From IMG/VR virus record IMGVR_UViG_3300024505_000146, positions 20,212 to 84,211 of that record: DNA of 64,000 bases, one strand, 5' to 3'. Under the pieces are notes generated by a model that worked only from the letters and a program-made list of their open reading frames with translations, searched no databases and had not been told where the DNA came from. This DNA comes from a virus. Of the stretch, positions 50,790 through 59,599 are shown piece by piece; within the stretch, counting starts at the first letter, position 1, and each line of letters starts with the position of its first letter. The translations under genes were made by a program, and so were the position numbers.

Positions 50790-53444
50790 TTAGTTTACCG
50801 ATATATTGACATTTGGTGCAGGAAATATCCCCAAACGCACATTCATAGTCAGCGCCGATTGGGTGTTAATAGTTATTGGTAATGATGCGGTATTACTGCT
50901 AACCGTCATTACTCCAGTTAATGGAACACTAACATCACCAGCCGCAAATGGATATGTTGCTACAGTAGTAGACCAACGAGCGTTAACTCCTGTATGTACA
51001 TCAACTTGATTAGGAGTGGCTTCGTAAAAGACTGCTTCGTAAACCATATTAGGTGAACCTAGTGTGCCAGATGTAGACGCTGTTCCCTCCCAGCGAACAC
51101 GGAAAGTTCTGTTAGGTGCTGTGCCTTCTGCACCATAATAGATTCGTTGACAACTATTGTCTGCAGAACTTATCATTATCTTTGGATAAGGAGGGTTAGT
51201 ACCATTTAACTGACTCCAGTTTGATGAACCAGCACCAAATGTGATATATGTATTTGTTCCAATATAAATTGTATTGTATGTTGTACCACAGAATGTTACA
51301 TTGAACGGCAGTGGAACAGTCCAGTATCCATCGTCTTGACTGCCAACAAAGGTCAACGCTCCAGGCACAGTAGGTGTTGAACTAGACAATGCTAGGGCAC
51401 CTAATATACTATTTGTAATAACACTACTGGAACCGTTAGGTAAACCAGTAGTTAAGAATCTATTTCCGCTGTTAGGTCTTGTATCTAAAGTTATACCAGT
51501 AACTATAGCATCAGCAGTATAAACACCAGAGAACGCAGTAGTAGTCAATGAACCGGACGGCGCAGGCTTTGCTGTAATAATATAAGGAACCTGTGTACCA
51601 TTAGCAACGTTAGTAGTAGTTAATGTTACTGTAGCAGTTTGAGTATTTGATACTGTTGAATCGTCTACTGCTAGACTAAATGTTGCGGCCTTATTATAAC
51701 TGTTAAGAGTTTTCTTTCTTGGATATACTTGTCCACTGGTAGGTCTGTACCAGTTGTTTACTGTTGGGAAAGGTGTTGGATAATATCCACCGACTTCTTG
51801 ACCTGGATGTCTTGTTCCTTGAAAGAACAACATCTTTCTACAACTATTTGGATTGTAAGTAAACCCAGCATCTTTACCATCAAACGTTCCGCCGTTGGTA
51901 CTTAATACTGTGTCTGTACTAATTGCGGCTATTAATGCACGAGCATCTGCCTGTGTCATACGAGGATATTTTTCTGCATAACAGGCAATTACACCTACGG
52001 TATTAGGACAACTCATACTAGTGCCAGGACACTTTTTAAAATTATTATTAATTGAGTCAGATCCGCCTAATGCAGTAACTCTTGGATCAGTAGCGGCAGT
52101 CCCATCATACAACGATGCTCCACTATTCCAAACACTTTGAACACCAGAACCGGGTGCATATACATCAATGCGAGGACCGTAGTTACTAAATTCTGCTTTG
52201 TAGTCGCCGACCTCAATACCAGTCGAGGCGTAGATACTAGCATTTGTTGCTTCGTTGTGTTGTCCTATTGCTCCGCTACAGATAATTTTTGTATCTTCTG
52301 TGCCACCATTTGCCGAGCCAGGACTACTACCTCGGTGAATATAGTAACTAACTCCTCCGTAGACCATATAATTGTCATAGTCAGGACCTCCAGGAACATC
52401 TATATACCAATAACTATTTCCTGCGCTGGCTACAATGATGACGCCTTCGCTCATCGCCTCAATCATATCTATATCCGTTGCGGAACTTTGTGTTGGCAAT
52501 GCCGCACCAGTACGGATCCTAAATGTGTCTAAATCTGCTGTAGTCCATCCTGTACTAGGACGATTATATGTAACACCTCTATAATACACAGAACTAATGC
52601 TAGACTCTGTAATTCCATTTAAACGATATCCCCAACTGTTATTCATAACTGTTGGATTTTTAACACCAGTCAACGGATTGATTGGTTTATTTTTATGAAA
52701 TTCTCTTACATAATCTATGCTATCGTAGAATGTAATATTATAGATATTAGCATCGCGAGCAAACCCTTGTGTGTTACCTGCACAGTTTCCAGTAGTATGT
52801 CCACCATGTTCTTGTAATCGGTAACCCGGATAACTGTATTCGCCTGCCGCACCACCAGTTACTACAGGATTGTGTTGCTCCCAGTTGTATTCAACCATTC
52901 GGCTATAACCAGTACCATCTGGATTCTGTGCATATTCGTACACAGTAGGGTACGGAGTTCCATCGTCCATAACAACTACGTCAACATTTTTACCACTGGC
53001 ATCCATAATAATAGTTGCCGCTTGATTAACTGTGCCAGTAATACCCCAATTACTAATATCTGTTTTTCTGTTTAGTCGTAACAGGCCCCAGTTGATATCG
53101 ACGCTGTCGCTGGCCACACGTTTGTCAAAGTTTGAACTAGTTTGAGTAAACCCGTCACAGCCGATAACCATACCAAGATCTGTATGATTTAATTCAACAG
53201 TAAAAACTCTAGGATCGTTTCTAACCTGTGCCGCTTCGTCATAGGTCAACATATAATGTGTATTTCGACTAATAGGTCGTCTGTTAACACACTCTACCAT
53301 TCGATCAGGAATGTATAAATTTCCGCTAGGTGTTTCCATATCTTTATAAAACTCTTCCGAGTCTTTAAAGTCTTTTAAGGTAACAATGTATTCTTTAAGA
53401 CTTTGATCTTCTGGATTCCCTAGATGAGGAATTGGTGTTGTCAT
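50790..53444 (-). CDS. Subtilisin-like (S8) serine protease with beta-rich C-terminus
   Basis: 884 residues. Catalytic triad of family S8: Asp160 in DVVVMDDGTPY, His213 in LQEHGGHTTGN and the Ser in CPGTSMSCPNTVG. The first 130 residues look like a pro-domain or virion anchor. After the protease a beta-rich Ser/Thr region of about 350 residues follows, resembling fibre or adhesin domains. It sits between tail-fibre genes, so it may be a virion-borne protease that cleaves host surface proteins or matures fibres. No signal peptide seen. Confidence 0.88.
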   Translation of the reverse strand: MTTPIPHLGNPEDQSLKEYIVTLKDFKDSEEFYKDMETPSGNLYIPDRMVECVNRRPISRNTHYMLTYDEAAQVRNDPRVFTVELNHTDLGMVIGCDGFTQTSSNFDKRVASDSVDINWGLLRLNRKTDISNWGITGTVNQAATIIMDASGKNVDVVVMDDGTPYPTVYEYAQNPDGTGYSRMVEYNWEQHNPVVTGGAAGEYSYPGYRLQEHGGHTTGNCAGNTQGFARDANIYNITFYDSIDYVREFHKNKPINPLTGVKNPTVMNNSWGYRLNGITESSISSVYYRGVTYNRPSTGWTTADLDTFRIRTGAALPTQSSATDIDMIEAMSEGVIIVASAGNSYWYIDVPGGPDYDNYMVYGGVSYYIHRGSSPGSANGGTEDTKIICSGAIGQHNEATNASIYASTGIEVGDYKAEFSNYGPRIDVYAPGSGVQSVWNSGASLYDGTAATDPRVTALGGSDSINNNFKKCPGTSMSCPNTVGVIACYAEKYPRMTQADARALIAAISTDTVLSTNGGTFDGKDAGFTYNPNSCRKMLFFQGTRHPGQEVGGYYPTPFPTVNNWYRPTSGQVYPRKKTLNSYNKAATFSLAVDDSTVSNTQTATVTLTTTNVANGTQVPYIITAKPAPSGSLTTTAFSGVYTADAIVTGITLDTRPNSGNRFLTTGLPNGSSSVITNSILGALALSSSTPTVPGALTFVGSQDDGYWTVPLPFNVTFCGTTYNTIYIGTNTYITFGAGSSNWSQLNGTNPPYPKIMISSADNSCQRIYYGAEGTAPNRTFRVRWEGTASTSGTLGSPNMVYEAVFYEATPNQVDVHTGVNARWSTTVATYPFAAGDVSVPLTGVMTVSSNTASLPITINTQSALTMNVRLGIFPAPNVNISVN

Positions 53445-53445
53445 A

Positions 53446-55605
53446 TTATGCTTCCAATTGTAGTAGTTTTACTGTAACAGTAATAGCCGCTGTTGAGCCG
53501 CTTCTGTTAACTACTTTAATTTGTATATCTGTAGTTGGACTAGATTCATCGTTATAGCCAAATACACCAGGAGTAAATGTTTGTGTTTGTGCTCCGGTAG
53601 TAATTACCTCAGCAATTACTCCACTACCTGGTACTGGATCATCTGTAATTGCACGACTAGCATCTGCTGTACGTGCCGCAGAAGATGTATAAACAGTTAC
53701 CCAAGCCGCCGCACTAGTTTGAATACTTAATAACGCATAACCACTGAAGCCTGTAATTGTAGCATTAGCACTGGCTAAGTTTGCTATCGAAGAAGTAGTA
53801 ACAGAACGTGTTGTTCTGGTCGATAGTGTACCACCGCCGCCCCCGCCACCAGTTGCATCGGTATCATTAACCCATGCACTACCATTCCATTTTAAAACTT
53901 GCCCAACACTTGGACTAGAAACAGTCACATCTGCCAGGTCATTAATACTGGCCGTAGAAATATCTGTGCCACCACCTCCGCCGCTAATTGTTGTCCATGC
54001 CAATGTTCCTGAACCGTTTGTTGCTAGAACTTGTCCACTGGTTCCGTCTGTGGCTGGGAATGTGAACCCTGGAAATCTTGTTGTGCCGTTTTCTTTGAAT
54101 ACCCATGTAGGCTTGGTAATATCGTTGAACGTTTGAATATAGATATCGTTCTCAGCATATAGCCCCCAACCAATAGTTGGACCTGCTAGGAATTCTTTCC
54201 AACCAACTGATGCTTGTCCATTGGCAGCACTGCCTGCATTAATAATACCGTTGTTAGGTAGTGTTACTGAACCGTCTGTATTAAATGTAAAATCTTTAGT
54301 ACCGTTTGTAGTTAATTTAACACCGGTATTATTTAAAATAATTTTATTAGTATATGCGCTATGACTTACACCCCAGTTAAGTGTAATGCTACCTGCGGTA
54401 TCGGCAACATTAATGGCAAACGGGTCGTTAGTATTTCTTGTATATCCGTCCACAGCCAATGTACCGTTGTCAAATGCAATAGTGCCACCTGCTGGTAATG
54501 TTAGAGTACCATCGTCTCCAAATATCCAACCATGCACGGTTGCACCATAGTTACCAGTTGAAATCTTTACTGCCTTTAATCCATCGGAATCAGAATTAAA
54601 GCCAATGGTCGCCAAATCGAGACCGTTAGAAGATGTCCAGCCTACTAATATCTGAGAATTATTACCCGGTGCCGCAATATGTATTGATTCATTTAGTGCC
54701 TGAATCATCATCGTTCCGAGACTTGGGCTATAGTCGCCTAACTTAGCAATTTTTAAATTAGTAGGAAAATCTAACGCACCGTCTGTACCAAATGACCAAG
54801 TATTAGTACTATTAGTAATCGAAGGAGTTGTGACGTCTGCAAATTCTACGCTATCTGTTGTGTTTAAATTTTGATTAGGTGCATCTAACAAATCGTTATA
54901 ACTTACACTCTGACCAATAGTTGCACTTAAAGTGGTAGCAGTTGCTTGACAGCGAACAGCGAAAGGAATCTGTTGCCAATCGGACGCTACAAAGGAGGCA
55001 AACGGATCAGTTACGCCACCGATGTAAACATACATATAATCTGTACAGATTGTAGCAACATCAACAACTCCATTGATATCGCTGTCAGAATAGTGGTTAC
55101 CGCCAGTGTCTACGGTGGCGCCGCTGATATAACCATCAGCATCTAATGTTGCAGAATACGTTGCTCTGATCCATCCATAGGGAACAGTTAGTTGTGTACC
55201 ACCTAATACTGCCCATGCAAAAGCATCGATTAATTTAACATTTAAAGCGTTCCCCCATGTTCTGTCTTGTACTGGACCTGCTTTGGGATAGACTTCAACT
55301 GCTTGGTGTCCAGTAGGATCATAAACACCAGGAAGAATAACCTGTCCATTAGTAGTTGCTGATAGTTTGGCATCGCCAATATACACAGATCCAGAACCAA
55401 CATATAAACTGTGCCAACGATTTGTAGGGCTACCTAAGTTGTATGTTAAATCACTGTCTGGAACAATATTTTGTGATACTGCTGAAAAGTCACCTTCTGG
55501 AATTGTAGTGTACAATTCTCCGATCATTGTATCAATCTTTTTTAAGGCTGATCCTAACGGTTCTCTACTAATGCCGTCGCCTAAATTTAATGGTGTATAT
55601 GCCAT
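53446..55605 (-). CDS. Tail-fibre protein
   Basis: 719 residues. The N-terminus MAYTPLNLGDGISREPLGSA with a short helix (ALKKIDTMIGELY) and NLGSPTNRWHSLYVGSGSV is the standard head of marine phage fibre proteins. The middle has repeats of W-x-FG-x-DG-x-L-x-FP (for example NTWSFGTDGALDFP, GWIFGDDGTLTLPAGG). The C-terminus is a Gly-rich shaft and a compact tip ending VTVKLLQLEA. Driven by a GCTAAATA late promoter after a strong terminator. Confidence 0.8.
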   Translation of the reverse strand: MAYTPLNLGDGISREPLGSALKKIDTMIGELYTTIPEGDFSAVSQNIVPDSDLTYNLGSPTNRWHSLYVGSGSVYIGDAKLSATTNGQVILPGVYDPTGHQAVEVYPKAGPVQDRTWGNALNVKLIDAFAWAVLGGTQLTVPYGWIRATYSATLDADGYISGATVDTGGNHYSDSDINGVVDVATICTDYMYVYIGGVTDPFASFVASDWQQIPFAVRCQATATTLSATIGQSVSYNDLLDAPNQNLNTTDSVEFADVTTPSITNSTNTWSFGTDGALDFPTNLKIAKLGDYSPSLGTMMIQALNESIHIAAPGNNSQILVGWTSSNGLDLATIGFNSDSDGLKAVKISTGNYGATVHGWIFGDDGTLTLPAGGTIAFDNGTLAVDGYTRNTNDPFAINVADTAGSITLNWGVSHSAYTNKIILNNTGVKLTTNGTKDFTFNTDGSVTLPNNGIINAGSAANGQASVGWKEFLAGPTIGWGLYAENDIYIQTFNDITKPTWVFKENGTTRFPGFTFPATDGTSGQVLATNGSGTLAWTTISGGGGGTDISTASINDLADVTVSSPSVGQVLKWNGSAWVNDTDATGGGGGGGTLSTRTTRSVTTSSIANLASANATITGFSGYALLSIQTSAAAWVTVYTSSAARTADASRAITDDPVPGSGVIAEVITTGAQTQTFTPGVFGYNDESSPTTDIQIKVVNRSGSTAAITVTVKLLQLEA

Positions 55606-55626
55606 GGGAAATCCTCGCTTATCCTA

Positions 55627-55634
55627 TATTTAGC
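55627..55634 (-). promoter_or_regulatory. Putative late promoter GCTAAATA
   Basis: Minus-strand GCTAAATA, 22 bases upstream of the fibre ATG at 55605, just after the terminator at 55660-55684. Confidence 0.6.
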
Positions 55635-55659
55635 GAGTTTTGGTATAGATACAATAGTC

Positions 55660-55684
55660 AAAAAAATACCCGCCGAAGCGGGTA
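55660..55684 (-). terminator. Strong rho-independent terminator with TTCG tetraloop
   Basis: TACCCGC (55684-55678) and GCGGGTA (55673-55667) form a 7-bp stem closed by TTCG, followed by seven T on the minus strand. It ends the transcript of the gene at 55696. Confidence 0.9.
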
Positions 55685-55695
55685 AAGTTTGTAGT

Positions 55696-56289
55696 TTATT
55701 CGTCTTCCCAGGGTACAGGAATCCAACCTAGTTTAAGTAAATCTGCTTCTATTTCTTCTGTAACAATGCCTTCGGGCACATATCCTGTACGCTTTTGCCA
55801 TTGTTCATTAGTTTCTTTAGCATCGTACTCTTGATTAAGTCCGCCCATACCTGAACAGTACCAATCAATGTAATCACCTTCTTGACGCATATCTGCAACA
55901 ATGCCGCCAGCACTACGCCAACTAGCACTCCACAAATCTTTGTCAGGATCTTGTCGCAGATAAGGAAACATTTCTTTACGAACAAAACGCATATTACACA
56001 TAGCCGCATAAAGATTCTGTGCATAGGCATCGCTGTTACGAACCTTGGCTAGAATCCAATCTGTACTACGTAGGTCGTATTCTAAATTATTTTCCTGCCA
56101 TTCGGGGTTAGACATGTTTTCTTCGTCTTGTTCACGAAAGGTTTTAAAAAGATTTAAGTAATCTTCTCTAGGCTCTTTACCTTCTTCCGCACAACGTTCG
56201 ATATATCCGTTTAATTGAAAACTATGACGCTCTGGGCTTGAGCTTATTTTAACGTTTGTATCCGGTGAATCCGAGTTTTCTGTAGGCAT
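55696..56289 (-). CDS. Conserved hypothetical phage protein
   Basis: 197 residues, acidic, with YAQNLYAAMCNMRF, SWRSAGGIVADMR and GDYIDWYCSGMGG, which recur in large phages. The ATG at 56289 has an AGGAG site 7 bases upstream and overlaps the exonuclease gene by 41 bases. Function unknown. Confidence 0.65.
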   Translation of the reverse strand: MPTENSDSPDTNVKISSSPERHSFQLNGYIERCAEEGKEPREDYLNLFKTFREQDEENMSNPEWQENNLEYDLRSTDWILAKVRNSDAYAQNLYAAMCNMRFVRKEMFPYLRQDPDKDLWSASWRSAGGIVADMRQEGDYIDWYCSGMGGLNQEYDAKETNEQWQKRTGYVPEGIVTEEIEADLLKLGWIPVPWEDE

Positions 56290-56782
56290 TACGCACTCCT
56301 ATAGCCTGTCGTTTAGCATCTTCTAACGCATTGTGTTTTGCATCCTGCGGCATTTCAGGATCTGCTAGTTCAAACAATGTACGTGTGTCACGCATTTCCC
56401 AGAAGTTCCAAGGATATGCACGACCTAATTTTTCGTAGATATTCTGCAAAATCATTAAGTCAAAAGTAGCACCGTGACTCCAAAAATGACTGCACCCCCA
56501 TGCTAGTGCATGAAACTGATTAATAACTTCATGGATTGGAATACGATCCCTTGGATCAAATGCTTCCTCCATGATGTTAGTATCCTGCTGATTCCACCAT
56601 TTTAGTGTGTCGTCGCTTACAGTACAACCTAGAGCATCTTGGCTGTCTATCTCCACACGCAGATAAAGTTCTTTCATGGGTGCATTTGTAAACGGATCAA
56701 ACCTTACTGCGCCCAAGGTAAGAATAGTTGCTGTAGTCTTTGTGTCAAGAGTTTCCAAGTCGACCATTAAGTGTTGTGCCAT
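56249..56782 (-). CDS. DEDDh 3'-5' exonuclease (DexA/Rv2179c-like)
   Basis: 177 residues. Exo I MVDLETLDT (Asp and Glu), LGAVRFDP, Exo II HGATFDLMIL (Asp) and Exo III KHNALEDAKRQA (His and Asp) supply the DEDDh metal site. Similar to T4 DexA and bacterial 3'-5' exoribonucleases. It may degrade single-stranded DNA or process RNA. Confidence 0.88.
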   Translation of the reverse strand: MAQHLMVDLETLDTKTTATILTLGAVRFDPFTNAPMKELYLRVEIDSQDALGCTVSDDTLKWWNQQDTNIMEEAFDPRDRIPIHEVINQFHALAWGCSHFWSHGATFDLMILQNIYEKLGRAYPWNFWEMRDTRTLFELADPEMPQDAKHNALEDAKRQAIGVRNAYRKLGFTGYKR

Positions 56783-56785
56783 ATA

Positions 56786-57148
56786 TTATACCAGAATGAA
56801 AATGATTAAAAGATAACCTAGTTGATGAGCCATTTGATCTAGGCCTAAATGATTCCAAAATTCCTTAGTAGTAATATCTCTATTACCCCAATTCATTTTA
56901 GCCCAGTCTATGTGGTAGTGCATTATAAAATCTAACGCACCCATAGCCAGTGCTACATTAAGATTGGCCACAGTTAGCACGACTACGGTTGTACCAAAGC
57001 CGTGTTTTAGACTGTGTTTAATGCCACGCCAGTCGAGATAAATTCCTTTATGCTTGACCTCTTCGTCACTTTGATTAACAAAGTCAATGTACCAATGCTT
57101 AACCTGAAGTAAAGCCAATAGAATGAGTGCAATAGTTAGATAGTCCAT
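56786..57148 (-). CDS. DUF3307-like membrane protein
   Basis: 120 residues with four hydrophobic segments. DFIMHYHIDWAKM and LGLDQMAHQLGYLLI are typical of DUF3307, a small family of unknown function common in phages. No ribosome site precedes the ATG. The sigma70 promoter at 57156-57184 places +1 one base upstream of the A of ATG, so the transcript is practically leaderless. Confidence 0.75.
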   Translation of the reverse strand: MDYLTIALILLALLQVKHWYIDFVNQSDEEVKHKGIYLDWRGIKHSLKHGFGTTVVVLTVANLNVALAMGALDFIMHYHIDWAKMNWGNRDITTKEFWNHLGLDQMAHQLGYLLIIFILV

Positions 57149-57155
57149 GCTTATG

Positions 57156-57184
57156 ATTATACTATCTTATTAATGTAAAGTCAA
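57156..57184 (-). promoter_or_regulatory. sigma70 promoter giving an almost leaderless mRNA
   Basis: TTGACT (57184-57179), 17-base spacer, TATAAT (57161-57156) on the minus strand. Seven bases separate TATAAT from the ATG at 57148. Confidence 0.75.
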
Positions 57185-57186
57185 GT

Positions 57187-57372
57187 TTACTTCTTGGGTT
57201 TATCGTTCGATTCGTCCAAATCGTAGTATTCGTTTTTCATTATTGCTTCATCAAACTTTTCTGCATCTGTCTTTTTATTTTTTCGAAAAATGTTATCGTA
57301 ATTATTACGATAGTTGTCAGTGACTCCTTTGGTTTGAATAGAGTCGCCTGTGATGTCGTTTCTTGCTACCAT
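57187..57372 (-). CDS. Small conserved hypothetical phage protein
   Basis: 61 residues: MVARNDITGDSIQTKG, then YRNNYDNIFRKN and an acidic tail. AAGGAG ribosome site. The start resembles a short protein seen in many T4-like marine phages. Function unknown. Confidence 0.65.
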   Translation of the reverse strand: MVARNDITGDSIQTKGVTDNYRNNYDNIFRKNKKTDAEKFDEAIMKNEYYDLDESNDKPKK

Positions 57373-57408
57373 ACCACACTCCTTAAAAGTATAGTTATCT
57401 GGAGAAGG

Positions 57409-57867
57409 TCAAGTTCTCCAGATTTCCTTAAAGCCTTCGTCTTCGGTTGGCATTTCAAAAGTATCAATCATGCTACGCATAACTGAATCTGGAATGTTCT
57501 TGCCTGGACGACTGGCTAAACGTCGATCCAATTCTTCCTTTTTAGGAGTTGGAAATACCACAGCAATATGTTCATAGTTAGGCAACATATTGAACTTACG
57601 CTTACGGCTCTTAATCGAAACACTGGTCTGATCCCAGATGATATCTAAATTATTTGCCTTACAAATTTCGACTTGGTTAGCCATCAACTTTACGGCAATA
57701 GGCATATATTCATCAAAAACTTCGTTGTAGGTTTTACCCATTTTTTCAGCGTATTCTTCCACAAACTTATCTGTGCTAACCACAGGAATATCCTTAGCCC
57801 AGTCTTGATTCTTAATCCAAGTGCTCTTACCTGCACCTGGCACTCCGATTAATTGATAACACTTCAT
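57409..57867 (-). CDS. P-loop kinase (polynucleotide-kinase-like)
   Basis: 152 residues. Walker A GVPGAGKST (8-16), a second-strand acid VSTDKF, and IIWDQTSVS followed by an arginine-rich lid (LDRRLASRPGK), as in the AAA_33/T4 PNK kinase domain. No phosphatase domain is attached. In T4, PNK and RNA ligase repair tRNAs cut by host nucleases. An RNA ligase gene lies nearby upstream here, so RNA repair is a reasonable guess. Confidence 0.78.
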   Translation of the reverse strand: MKCYQLIGVPGAGKSTWIKNQDWAKDIPVVSTDKFVEEYAEKMGKTYNEVFDEYMPIAVKLMANQVEICKANNLDIIWDQTSVSIKSRKRKFNMLPNYEHIAVVFPTPKKEELDRRLASRPGKNIPDSVMRSMIDTFEMPTEDEGFKEIWRT

Positions 57868-58097
57868 GGTTGAAAGTTGTCCCTTCCTTTTGTATGCTTA
57901 CTGATTTCGGCTAAGGTTGCCCTTAGCATTTGAATTTCCATTGCGGCTTCTTCTAACAAGTTAGCAATCTTGTCGGGCTTACCTTCTGTGACTGCTAACC
58001 TGCCAGGAATCTGCCTACGTATCTCTGCTCGTTTATACAAGCGGAACACTAGGCTTTGCTCTGCTACAGGCAAATGACTTTCATCTTCACATCTCAT
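57864..58097 (-). CDS. Small conserved hypothetical phage protein
   Basis: 77 residues from the ATG at 58097, which overlaps the stop of the RNA-ligase gene (ATGA). FRLYKRAEIRRQIPGR and EGKPDKIANLLEEAAMEIQ are typical of a short phage protein. Helical, function unknown. Confidence 0.65.
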   Translation of the reverse strand: MRCEDESHLPVAEQSLVFRLYKRAEIRRQIPGRLAVTEGKPDKIANLLEEAAMEIQMLRATLAEISKHTKGRDNFQP

Positions 58098-58978
58098 ACT
58101 GTCTCCATATAGTTGCGTACCCAAGATAAACGAGCTTGCTCGTCCATAGCAGTATACTCCTCAATGTTAGCACGGATAGCATCCACTAGTGGATAGTATT
58201 CTTCGTCTAAATTGTGCTTGATGTCTTTGTTCAAGTCTACTAACTTGTCTGTGCGTGGATTGCGAGCAACCCACTTTGAAGTCAAGTAGTAAGGTGACTT
58301 GATCTTAGAACCAACGCCGTCCTTAGTATAGAATACAAAACCTTCGTGCTTAACAGTCTTTACTAGAGCCTTTAACTCGCCTACTGTAGTAGTAAAGATA
58401 TCCACAGGGAGGCATCCAAGATGCTTGCCCAAAGGTTCTAGCGTAAACTTTTCGTAGTATAACTTACCGTTCCAGTCTTTGTGACGGAATCCGATAAAGT
58501 ACAGTCCAGGTTCTTCAGGTATGATGTGTGGGTCAGTTGGATGAACGCACTCAAACATAAAAGTAAAATCTGGGGCACATCTTAGTACATCACGGAAGTT
58601 ATCAGTGATATATTCCTTTGCCATATCGACAAACTCGCCTGAAGTAGAACCTGTTGTTGAAACTAGGATATCTCCATTGTGCCAAGTCATAGCAACCATA
58701 AAGCCGTTAACTTTACGAAGTGCTGTGATCTCAGTATCGTCGGATAGCACTGGTGCTTCCTTTTCAATACCATAGTTATAGATCTTTGTGAATGGTCGTT
58801 GTACTACATTAAACTCAGAGTCTACAATAGTACCTCGACATTCGGCGATGTATTCGTTCCACAAGTTATCGTAGAACACTTTCTTCTTGTACTTTAGCAC
58901 ATAGATACCATCGCCACATTCTTTCATGTTGACTAGGTTACTAGTGTTTACATACTCCTTCAATTCATCTTTAAACAT
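58094..58978 (-). CDS. RNA ligase (T4 Rnl1-like nucleotidyltransferase)
   Basis: 294 residues from the ATG at 58978 (MFKDELKEYVN). CRGTIVD precedes motif I RKVNGF (K-x-N-G, adenylylated lysine). Further motifs: LVSTTGS, motif III FTFMFECVHP, motif IV HEGFVFYT and motif V KIKSPYYL. It joins RNA ends using ATP. With the kinase at 57409 and two phosphoesterases it could repair cleaved tRNAs, an anti-defence function known for T4. Confidence 0.85.
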   Translation of the reverse strand: MFKDELKEYVNTSNLVNMKECGDGIYVLKYKKKVFYDNLWNEYIAECRGTIVDSEFNVVQRPFTKIYNYGIEKEAPVLSDDTEITALRKVNGFMVAMTWHNGDILVSTTGSTSGEFVDMAKEYITDNFRDVLRCAPDFTFMFECVHPTDPHIIPEEPGLYFIGFRHKDWNGKLYYEKFTLEPLGKHLGCLPVDIFTTTVGELKALVKTVKHEGFVFYTKDGVGSKIKSPYYLTSKWVARNPRTDKLVDLNKDIKHNLDEEYYPLVDAIRANIEEYTAMDEQARLSWVRNYMETV

Positions 58979-59519
58979 GATGACCCTTAATTTCGTTGTT
59001 TTTAATTCTGCCAATCGCATATTCCATTGACACAACAATCTCACCGGTTGAATCCATACCTACATCGAATGCACGATACTTTTCTAATCCACTAACACCT
59101 CCGTGTAAGTGACCATGAAAATGTAATGCTCCTCTGTGCATTTGATCCCACTCAGCAATCGGATAGTGAAACATGACAATCTTGTGACCATCATATGTAA
59201 TATCCAAATACTCGTGTACTTCTGCAAACGCACCACGGAACGTTTCGTCCATCAATGTCTTACGGTCATGATTTCCTCTAATTAAAATCTTTGTGCCATT
59301 CAAACGCTTTACCATTCTACCAGCATCACTACCTGACATGAACGCTACATCGCCTAAGATGTAGACTGTGTCTTCAGGTTTGACTTTATGGTTCCATTCT
59401 TCGGCCATGGCGTTGTTCATATATGCAACGTCGTCTTTAAATCGTGCTCTCGTCACTGGACAGAACTTCATGATGTTCTTATGTCCAAAGTGTAAGTCGC
59501 TTGTAATCCATGTTTTCAT
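58971..59519 (-). CDS. Calcineurin-like metallophosphoesterase
   Basis: 182 residues from the ATG at 59519. Metal motifs: TSDLHFGH, YILGDVAF, IRGNHDRKT, MFHYPIAEW and HFHGHLHGG. The group includes small phage phosphodiesterases. It lies directly upstream of the RNA ligase with an 8-base overlap. Transcribed from the consensus promoter at 59544-59572. Confidence 0.88.
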   Translation of the reverse strand: MKTWITSDLHFGHKNIMKFCPVTRARFKDDVAYMNNAMAEEWNHKVKPEDTVYILGDVAFMSGSDAGRMVKRLNGTKILIRGNHDRKTLMDETFRGAFAEVHEYLDITYDGHKIVMFHYPIAEWDQMHRGALHFHGHLHGGVSGLEKYRAFDVGMDSTGEIVVSMEYAIGRIKNNEIKGHHV

Positions 59520-59543
59520 TTTTTCGCTCTTCTTTCTTGTTAT

Positions 59544-59572
59544 ATTATACAGCCAAAAGAACGCCCTGTCAA
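59544..59572 (-). promoter_or_regulatory. sigma70 promoter fused to a terminator
   Basis: TTGACA (59572-59567), 17-base spacer, TATAAT (59549-59544), a perfect consensus. The -35 spans the loop and left stem of the terminator hairpin at 59563-59588. Predicted +1 near 59537, 18 bases before the ATG. Confidence 0.8.
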
Positions 59573-59588
59573 CTCTCGAAGACAGGGC
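59553..59588 (-). terminator. Terminator after the dual-specificity phosphatase gene
   Basis: GCCCTGTC and GACAGGGC form an 8-bp GC-rich stem (59588-59581 with 59570-59563) with a 10-base loop, followed by GTTCTTTTGG on the minus strand. It lies 12 bases after the stop at 59600. The plus-strand side has TTTTT further out, so it may work both ways. Confidence 0.7.
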
Positions 59589-59599
59589 AAATGTTGTTT

